NCBI RefSeq assembly: GCF_042676385.1
Contig: NZ_JBHTHA010000017.1
Span: 124,001-188,000 of the forward strand
DNA: 64,000 nt
Source: Paenibacillus_E sp042676385
Lineage (GTDB): Bacteria; Bacillota; Bacilli; Paenibacillales; NBRC-103111
Reading direction: 5' to 3'
The notes beneath the pieces are model-generated. The model worked only from the letters and a program-made list of their open reading frames with translations. It was not told the origin of the DNA and searched no databases. Positions 58,601 to 64,000 of this stretch are shown here, piece after piece (the first letter of the stretch is position 1; every line of letters begins with the position of its first letter). A program made the translations under genes and the position numbers.

Positions 58601-59755
58601 TTAATGATTAGCGCCTATGGAAGCAAATGCCTGCTTCAAATCGTTGATGAGATCATCCGGCTCCTCTAGTCCTGCATACAATCGGACGATAACCCGACCA
58701 CCCGGTTGATTACGCATGAACACTAAACTTTCAAAGCCACCCCAGCTCACCCCTTTGCGGAAGTACTGCAGCTTATTCGCCCAGGATCGCATGCGCTCCA
58801 TCGACATGTCCGTTTCGAAGGAAAAGAGGCTTCCGCAGCCCGACATTTGCGCGCGATACAGTTCATGCTGCGGGTGGCTGATTAGACCTGGATGGTTAAT
58901 TTTAGTAATAGACGCCTGGGTTTCCAGGTACTGGGCCACCTTCAATCCATTTTCATGAAGTTTATGCATCCTCAGCGGCAAGGTGCGCAGGCCGCGCAAA
59001 AACAAAGCGGCGCTTTGCGGATGAAGGATTCCCCCGATGAGCTGGAACTCCTCTCGGAACAGTTGATCCATATGTTGTTTAGCGCCAATTACGACGCCCC
59101 CTATCAGATCGCTATGACCGGAAATATACTTCGTCATCGAATGCACAACCAAATCTATCCCCAATGTAAGCGGGCTCTGAAAAATGGGACTTGCCCATGT
59201 GCCGTCAATAATCGTCTTTGCACCGACCTTTTTCGCAAGTTCAGCGCATTGTCTCAAATCCTGCAATTCAAATAAGAAGCTTGTCGGGCTTTCCAAGTAA
59301 AACAAACGAGTATTCGGCCGTACGGCATTCCGGATTTGTTCCATGTCTTTTCCGTCAACGAAAGTCGTCTCAATCTGAAATTTCACCAGATAATCTTCCA
59401 TTAATCTTTTGGCAGGTCCGTAACTGCCGTCCACACAGATAATATGGTCTCCCGCCTGCACAGTCGATAGAATCGCAGCTGCAATCGCCGCCATACCGGA
59501 AGCAAAGCATCTGGCTCGCTCTCCGCCCTCCAGTGCGGCCAATCGCTCTTCCAGAGCTTGTACCGTCGGATTGTTGCCGCGGGTGTAAATCATACTGCCT
59601 ACTTCATAGTCAAGCGCCTTTTCCAGCTCTTCATGTGTCTGAAACGTAAATAGACTGTTTTGATAAATCGGATGCGTGACAGCGCCATAATGGCGTTGAT
59701 CATGCAGGTCGTGCGTGACGATGGTCTCGTGGCTGTAAGTTTGAAAATCTCGCAT
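58601..59755 (-). CDS. Trans-sulfuration family PLP enzyme (MetC/MetB-like)
   Basis: A 384-aa Cys/Met-metabolism enzyme. Start at 59755 (MRDFQTYSHETIVTHDLHDQ) with GGTGGAG upstream. PLP marks: IYTRGNNPTVQALEERLAALEGG, FASGMAAIAAAIL, SYGPAKRLMEDYL, TIIDGTWASPIFQSPLTLGID, and lysine in VVHSMTKYISGHSDLIGG. Could be cystathionine lyase, methionine gamma-lyase or similar; neighbours (sugar-type ABC transporter, phosphoesterase) do not decide this. Confidence 0.9.
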   Translation of the reverse strand: MRDFQTYSHETIVTHDLHDQRHYGAVTHPIYQNSLFTFQTHEELEKALDYEVGSMIYTRGNNPTVQALEERLAALEGGERARCFASGMAAIAAAILSTVQAGDHIICVDGSYGPAKRLMEDYLVKFQIETTFVDGKDMEQIRNAVRPNTRLFYLESPTSFLFELQDLRQCAELAKKVGAKTIIDGTWASPIFQSPLTLGIDLVVHSMTKYISGHSDLIGGVVIGAKQHMDQLFREEFQLIGGILHPQSAALFLRGLRTLPLRMHKLHENGLKVAQYLETQASITKINHPGLISHPQHELYRAQMSGCGSLFSFETDMSMERMRSWANKLQYFRKGVSWGGFESLVFMRNQPGGRVIVRLYAGLEEPDDLINDLKQAFASIGANH

Positions 59756-59800
59756 GCGGTTCTCCACCTTCTCCTTATGACAATCTATGACTTTTTCTAT

Positions 59801-60637
59801 TTATCCTTTTTCGGCGCCTTGCGTTAAACCTGCGACTATTAATCGCTGACAGAGCGCAAAAATAATAACGGTTGGAACGACCGATAATACCGCTCCTGCA
59901 GACATGGGGCCCCAGTCGATATTAAATTTTGTAATGAAACCGTTCATGGCAACCGGTATCGTTTTGGCTGATTCTTTATCGATAAACATAATCGACATGA
60001 ACAGTTCATTCCAATTCTGTACAAAAGCAAAAATGAAAGTTGCCGCAATCCCCGGCAGCATGACCGGCATAATAATACGGTACAGCGCCGATAGCCTGGA
60101 GCAACCGTCGATCATAGCCGCTTCTTCCAAACTGGCAGGAATGCGTTGAAAAAAACCGCGGAGCATAATCGTGCAGAACGGAATGAGTCCGGCCGTGTAC
60201 AAAATAATAAGCGAGTATAACTGATTAAGCAGTCCAAATTTCGACATCATGACATACAAAGGAGCGAAACCTATAAAGGCCGGAATCATCTGCGTCATGA
60301 AAAAAGCGAACATAATGTGCGGACCGCCCTTAAATTTATAACGTGCCAATACGTAAGCGCTAAGCGTTGTGATGAGAAGCACCGTAAAGGCTGATGCAAG
60401 AGAGACAGTTAGACTGTTGATGATATAGATGTGAAAATTGGAAATTTTGAAGATATGAATGTAGTTTTCGAAAGATACCGTCGATGGCCAATATTCCAGC
60501 GGCATTTTGAAAATTTCTTTGGACGGCTTGAGTGACGTGATTAGAATCCAATACAACGGAAATACCATGATAACGAGCACGATGCTCAAAAATAACACCT
60601 TAACGGGGAGCTGCAGCCGTCTAAACATTGGATTCAT
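59801..60637 (-). CDS. Carbohydrate ABC transporter permease, MalG type
   Basis: A 278-aa, six-TM permease. EAA loop SLEEAAMIDGCSRLSALYRIIMPVMLPGI; WILITSLKPSKEIFKMP start and C-terminal QRLIVAGLTQGAEKG are typical of MalG/UgpE partners. ATG overlaps the stop of the other permease gene (TAATG). Confidence 0.93.
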   Translation of the reverse strand: MNPMFRRLQLPVKVLFLSIVLVIMVFPLYWILITSLKPSKEIFKMPLEYWPSTVSFENYIHIFKISNFHIYIINSLTVSLASAFTVLLITTLSAYVLARYKFKGGPHIMFAFFMTQMIPAFIGFAPLYVMMSKFGLLNQLYSLIILYTAGLIPFCTIMLRGFFQRIPASLEEAAMIDGCSRLSALYRIIMPVMLPGIAATFIFAFVQNWNELFMSIMFIDKESAKTIPVAMNGFITKFNIDWGPMSAGAVLSVVPTVIIFALCQRLIVAGLTQGAEKG

Positions 60638-61521
60638 TAAAAATCAGCTCCTTTCTCCGACTTGGTCGCCATTAAGTAAAACACCGTATACATGGCCAAT
60701 AAGATGACCATAATGACCCCCGCTGCAGCCGCCTGGCCGTAGTCGCCTCCAAACATAATTTTATCCATCATGAACGTGGCCAAAATATGGGATGCGCCTG
60801 CCGGTCCGCCATTCGTCATCGCATAAATAATATCCGGAAAGTTGAAGATCCAGATGACCCGCAGCAGCGTCGTGGCAATAATTGTCGGCATGATATAAGG
60901 GATCGTCACATGCCAAAGCTTTCGCCAACCGTTCGCCCCATCGATACCTGCAGACTCATACAGATCTGAAGGAATCGATTGCAGCGCGGCAAGCAGCATG
61001 ATGGCAAAGAATGCAACGCCATACCAGACATTCGCTGTAATCACCGAAGAAAGTGCCCATTTGGGATCCGATAAGAAGCCGATTCGTTCCGTAATGATGC
61101 CCATCTTCAAAAGCAGATCGTTGATGACCCCGATTTGGGCATTAAACAACCATCTCCAAATAATCCCGATAAGGAATCCGGACATGGCCCACGAGTAGAA
61201 GACAAGCCCTTGGTAGATGCCTCTGCCTTTGAATGGCTTTTTCAATACCAGTGCCAAGATGAACCCGATCGCAAACTGTAATATGAGGGAGATAAACACC
61301 CAGAAGAAGCTGTTGGACAAAGCTTTCACAAATGCAGGCTGCCCAAATATTTGAGTGAAATTATCAAAACCGATAAAATGAATATCCGTTAAATCGAATA
61401 ACGTATACTTCTGGAACGCCATACCGACGCCCCGGAAAAAAGGGTAAAACGTAAATACAGCAACGATCAGTATGGAAGGCAGCAAGCAATAAAATATGAA
61501 TCGGTTCACATTGCCCTTCAT
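60637..61521 (-). CDS. Carbohydrate ABC transporter permease, MalF type
   Basis: A 294-aa, six-TM permease. EAA loop LYESAGIDGANGWRKLWHVTIPYIMPTI; N-terminal FTFYPFFRGVGMAFQKYTLFD. Partner of the next gene. No ATPase is encoded in the cluster, so it must share an MsmX-type ATPase encoded elsewhere, common in this group. Confidence 0.93.
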   Translation of the reverse strand: MKGNVNRFIFYCLLPSILIVAVFTFYPFFRGVGMAFQKYTLFDLTDIHFIGFDNFTQIFGQPAFVKALSNSFFWVFISLILQFAIGFILALVLKKPFKGRGIYQGLVFYSWAMSGFLIGIIWRWLFNAQIGVINDLLLKMGIITERIGFLSDPKWALSSVITANVWYGVAFFAIMLLAALQSIPSDLYESAGIDGANGWRKLWHVTIPYIMPTIIATTLLRVIWIFNFPDIIYAMTNGGPAGASHILATFMMDKIMFGGDYGQAAAAGVIMVILLAMYTVFYLMATKSEKGADF

Positions 61522-61550
61522 TTTTTTCCTCCTACCGTAAATATCCCATG

Positions 61551-61584
61551 AAAAAGAGGGGCCTTCTTATCCCAGACCCCTCTA
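61551..61584 (-). terminator. Stem-loop between binding protein and permease genes
   Basis: Minus strand GAGGGG..CCCCTC with TTTTTC after it. Likely a partial terminator that keeps the binding protein mRNA in excess. Confidence 0.75.
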
Positions 61585-61605
61585 AATAAAGTCATGTCAT
61601 CCGGC

Positions 61606-62931
61606 TTATTTTTTCTGGTTGGCTTTTTCGTTTTTCCAGTACGCGTCCCATTGCTCGAGAACTTTATCCAGCGGCATGCTGCCCAGGATCAGCGCCTGAT
61701 TGTTCTCCACTTGCAGCTTCTTAAATTGCCCGTAACCTTGATAGTCCGTAGCGTCTCTCATCATGAAGTACTGCTGCGGGTTGTTATTCATATTAATAAA
61801 AGCTTGGTAGGCCCCGACCTTGAAAAATTCATCTTTCGCAGCCGAGGTATAAATTGGAATAAGTCCGATGCCTTTAGAGAATGCCAAGTTCTGTTCCGGA
61901 CTGGATAAGAATTGAATCAATTTCCAGGCCTCTTCCTTATGCTTGGAGTATGAAGTCATTCCCCAGCCCGCAGCGCCGACAAACCTCGGAGCTTTACCGC
62001 TCGGACCCAGTGGAATTGGCGCTGTCGCCCAAGTTCCTTCCGCCATTTTCTCTTTCGTTACCGAGATGACCTCCGGATCGTTGATCAGCATCGCGGTTAC
62101 CCCCGATACGAAGCTTTCTACGGTTTCGGAAAATGCCCAGTTCGTTGAATCCTTCGGCGATGCTTCTTTATAAATTTTGGTGAATAATTCCATACCTTGC
62201 TTCGCTTCCGGCGAGGAGAAAATGGTTTGGCCGTCCTTCAGGAACATGGAGTCGTCCGGGTTTATTTTATCTCCAACAAAAGCCTGCATGATCATAAGAG
62301 TAAAGTTATCACCGCCGGCACCGCCTCGATAAGCATAGCCGTATCGATTCTTAGCAGGATCGGTCAACGCCTTGCCTTTCTCATAAACCTCTTGCCATGT
62401 TTGGGGAGGGGTTAATCCCTTTTCCTTAAACCAATCTTGACGGTAGTACAGTACTTTTTGATACAGTCCGTAAGGTATGTAATAGGGCTTATGATCGATA
62501 TACTCTGCAGCCATTTTCGCGCTATCATTCAATGTTTTATACGATTCCCATTTATCTGTAAACGGTTTCAAGTCTTCAATAAATTGATTCGTTACAAACT
62601 GTTTTGCGGTAATATCACGCACTTCGAGGACATCCAGCTCTTCTTTCGCACTCAGCATCGCAGCGATTTTCGTATCCGCATTCTGAAGCGGCGGCGAGAT
62701 CAATTCGACCTTAATCGTTGGATTTTGCTTCTCGAATTCGCCGATCATATTTTTAAGAAGCGTCGTTCTTTCCGGACTGGTCAAGCTTTCGATCATTTTT
62801 AGGGTCACGGTATTTTTTTTATCTCCAGCCGTGTTGCCCTTGTTCGTATCGGTTGAGCAACCAGCCATGACCGTACCCGCTAACATGACGACGGCCAATC
62901 CCATGGCGTACATTCTCTTTGTAACAAACAT
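61606..62931 (-). CDS. Extracellular sugar-binding lipoprotein (family 1)
   Basis: A 441-aa protein with lipobox VMAGC (signal MFVTKRMYAMGLAVVMLAGTVMAGC). Family 1 SBP marks: FEKQNPTIKVELIS, LDVLEVRDITAKQFVTNQ, YYIPYGLYQKVLYYRQDWFKEKGLTPPQTW, FVGAAGWGMTSYSKHKEEAWKLIQFL. Binds an oligosaccharide or sugar for the two permeases. GGGAGG before the ATG. Confidence 0.93.
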   Translation of the reverse strand: MFVTKRMYAMGLAVVMLAGTVMAGCSTDTNKGNTAGDKKNTVTLKMIESLTSPERTTLLKNMIGEFEKQNPTIKVELISPPLQNADTKIAAMLSAKEELDVLEVRDITAKQFVTNQFIEDLKPFTDKWESYKTLNDSAKMAAEYIDHKPYYIPYGLYQKVLYYRQDWFKEKGLTPPQTWQEVYEKGKALTDPAKNRYGYAYRGGAGGDNFTLMIMQAFVGDKINPDDSMFLKDGQTIFSSPEAKQGMELFTKIYKEASPKDSTNWAFSETVESFVSGVTAMLINDPEVISVTKEKMAEGTWATAPIPLGPSGKAPRFVGAAGWGMTSYSKHKEEAWKLIQFLSSPEQNLAFSKGIGLIPIYTSAAKDEFFKVGAYQAFINMNNNPQQYFMMRDATDYQGYGQFKKLQVENNQALILGSMPLDKVLEQWDAYWKNEKANQKK

Positions 62932-63020
62932 ACTTATAACCTCCCTATGAATTCGATGTTTTTTTCTATGCCTTCATGATGGACTTAGTTAGTAGTTTTC
63001 GATCACCCGCCTTTGACTGA

Positions 63021-63092
63021 GTAACTATGTTACTATATAACTGTATAGCTGTAATACAGCTTAATCTTAATAGAGTTGTTTTTCCCTGTCAA
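63021..63092 (-). promoter_or_regulatory. Promoter with overlapping palindromes before the sugar-binding protein gene
   Basis: Minus strand TTGACA (63087-63092), 17 nt, TAAGAT (63064-63069). Directly downstream are GTAAC-tat-GTTAC (63021-63033), GTTA-ctata-TAAC (63029-63041) and CTGTAT..ATACAG (63041-63059). These overlap the expected start site and are good operator candidates, for example for the GntR protein at 57818. Confidence 0.6.
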
Positions 63093-63118
63093 GCACCAAA
63101 CACTATATGTTGCCCACG

Positions 63119-63160
63119 AAAAAAGGCGAACCATCGGATAAATTTACCTGACGGCTCGCC
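63119..63160 (-). terminator. Terminator of the metallophosphoesterase gene
   Basis: Minus strand GGCGAGCCGTC pairs imperfectly with GATGGTTCGCC then TTTTTTC. Confidence 0.75.
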
Positions 63161-63191
63161 ATCTATTAGGATGAAGAATGATTGCAATTCC

Positions 63192-64000
63192 TTAATTTCC
63201 GTTTTCCGGTTCGTGTTCCGGCTGTTCTGTAAGGACCGAACCATCCGCCAAACGGAGCCACGTCTCGAAGTCACGTTCACCTTCGTGCAAGCGAATGACC
63301 CTCGCCCCGCGAGGAAATCCTTCTCTGCCATATGTATTGTATCCCGTCGCTCTGCCATAACTAAGGCGGATTCCATGGAGTTCGCCCCAATAGTCGTTCG
63401 TATGGTCATGTCCCGCAAACGTTCCCATCACATCTCCCATGCCAACCATAGCAGCGAACAGGCCTGTATTCATCCTCGGGCAGCAGACGGTCTCATATTG
63501 GTGTCCATAGCACACCTCATGCTCCCACACCTCTGCATATTCCGGGAGTGGAATGTGAAAAAACGCAAGTGCAGGAAGCGGCTGGCCATCGTTGCTTGTC
63601 TTGTACGCCCTAGCTTGCTGCTCATACCAATCGATTTGATCTCGCTCCAACCAACCGTAGCCGGGTACATGAGGAAGGGAGGATACGCTTCCCGAATCCA
63701 AGTGATACAACAGCGCTGCTGTCCGCCCCATCGTATTCTTCACCTCGATGACATAGTTCCCGACCCCACTCAATTCCGCGGGTCCTGGCTCGGCAAGTGC
63801 ATACGCATATCCCGAGACTGCTTTCATCAGCTCATCTCTAGTAATCTTGGACTCCGTATCATGGTTTCCAAATACAACCGTCCATGGAATACACCGCTTA
63901 TCCACGATTGAAACCGCAAGATCAAACCGGTGTAGCGGATCATCACAGGCATTCGCTTCAATAACGTCTCCGGTGAAAACAACAAGATCCGGTCGTTCCG
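63192..64000 (-). CDS. Metallophosphoesterase, 5' end outside the window
   Basis: The frame is open to the right edge (269 codons seen). Metal-site motifs in order: DLVVFTGDVI (GD), VVFGNHDTE (GNHD), LAFFHIPLPE (H), GTFAGHDHTND (GHDH). This is the calcineurin-like family close to plant-type purple acid phosphatase-like YkoQ/Dcr2 proteins. No signal peptide can be judged. It lies upstream of the sugar transporter genes on the same strand but is separated by a terminator. Confidence 0.92.
   Translation of the reverse strand, partial: ERPDLVVFTGDVIEANACDDPLHRFDLAVSIVDKRCIPWTVVFGNHDTESKITRDELMKAVSGYAYALAEPGPAELSGVGNYVIEVKNTMGRTAALLYHLDSGSVSSLPHVPGYGWLERDQIDWYEQQARAYKTSNDGQPLPALAFFHIPLPEYAEVWEHEVCYGHQYETVCCPRMNTGLFAAMVGMGDVMGTFAGHDHTNDYWGELHGIRLSYGRATGYNTYGREGFPRGARVIRLHEGERDFETWLRLADGSVLTEQPEHEPENGN

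Overview
The window looks like a chromosomal segment of a Gram-positive, Paenibacillus-like member of the Bacillales. Support for this: strong AGGAGG ribosome sites; TTG/GTG starts; a T-box before thrS; a TPP riboswitch before a tenI-thiO-thiS-thiG-thiD-thiE-thiC operon; a ydaO-type (c-di-AMP) leader before a kimA-like potassium importer; a TnrA/GlnR-type box before a glutamine ABC transporter; a reductase-free bacterial nitric oxide synthase; and EcsC and YqkE family proteins. No rRNA, tRNA, phage or CRISPR array was seen.

Layout. 1-2045: a drug-efflux MFS gene that runs off the left edge, with its PadR regulator. 2276-4847: a PhnA/YjdM protein, an unusual stand-alone IF-3 paralogue, and a TnpB-only IS200/IS605-type element inserted between that paralogue and a small gene whose 5' end it appears to have cut off. 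5163-6179: a luciferase-like monooxygenase. 6281-12979: a MarR-controlled efflux operon (two membrane-fusion proteins, a 14-TM pump, a large secreted protein) with a divergent TetR gene. 13036-19042: a TVP38 remnant, a sugar isomerase/epimerase-like protein with a divergent AraC regulator, T-box-thrS, and an epimerase. 19491-21217: M29 aminopeptidase and its HTH neighbour. 21497-28361: the thiamine operon. 28470-30602: a broken MFS gene, a BASS transporter and odd hairpins. 30763-34849: a redox-type operon holding pirin, a small protein, quinone reductase, a 107-aa ORF, NO synthase and a YbjN-like protein. 35274-38948: sodium symporter, ABC-F ATPase, and an unlisted 47-aa gene. 39048-45177: GlnK-GlnL two-component system, TSUP exporter and glnQHMP. 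45369-49730: TrxB-like reductase beside an Rrf2 remnant, CheY-like protein, divergent SRAP protein, DUF1284, a secreted Hcp-like protein, Nudix. 49817-57679: permease, deacetylase, KimA, NDH-2, EcsC. 57818-64000: GntR regulator, PLP enzyme, sugar ABC transporter, metallophosphoesterase (cut by the right edge).

The most interesting new signal is in the intergenic DNA. Three loci (4942-5126, 17900-18082, 24946-25128) carry the same 183-185 bp architecture: four degenerate 18-bp motifs whose centres are spaced about 52, 62 and 51 bp, that is, close to 5, 6 and 5 helical turns. A fourth locus (34979-35214) shows the 62/51 part inside a perfect 15-bp terminal inverted repeat, and a fifth (19184-19375) has four modules of a different motif at 55/58/55 bp. 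The second notable item is a signal-peptide-bearing Hcp-fold protein (48515-49084) with no type VI secretion genes in view. All calls were made by reading the sequence; no search or folding program was run.
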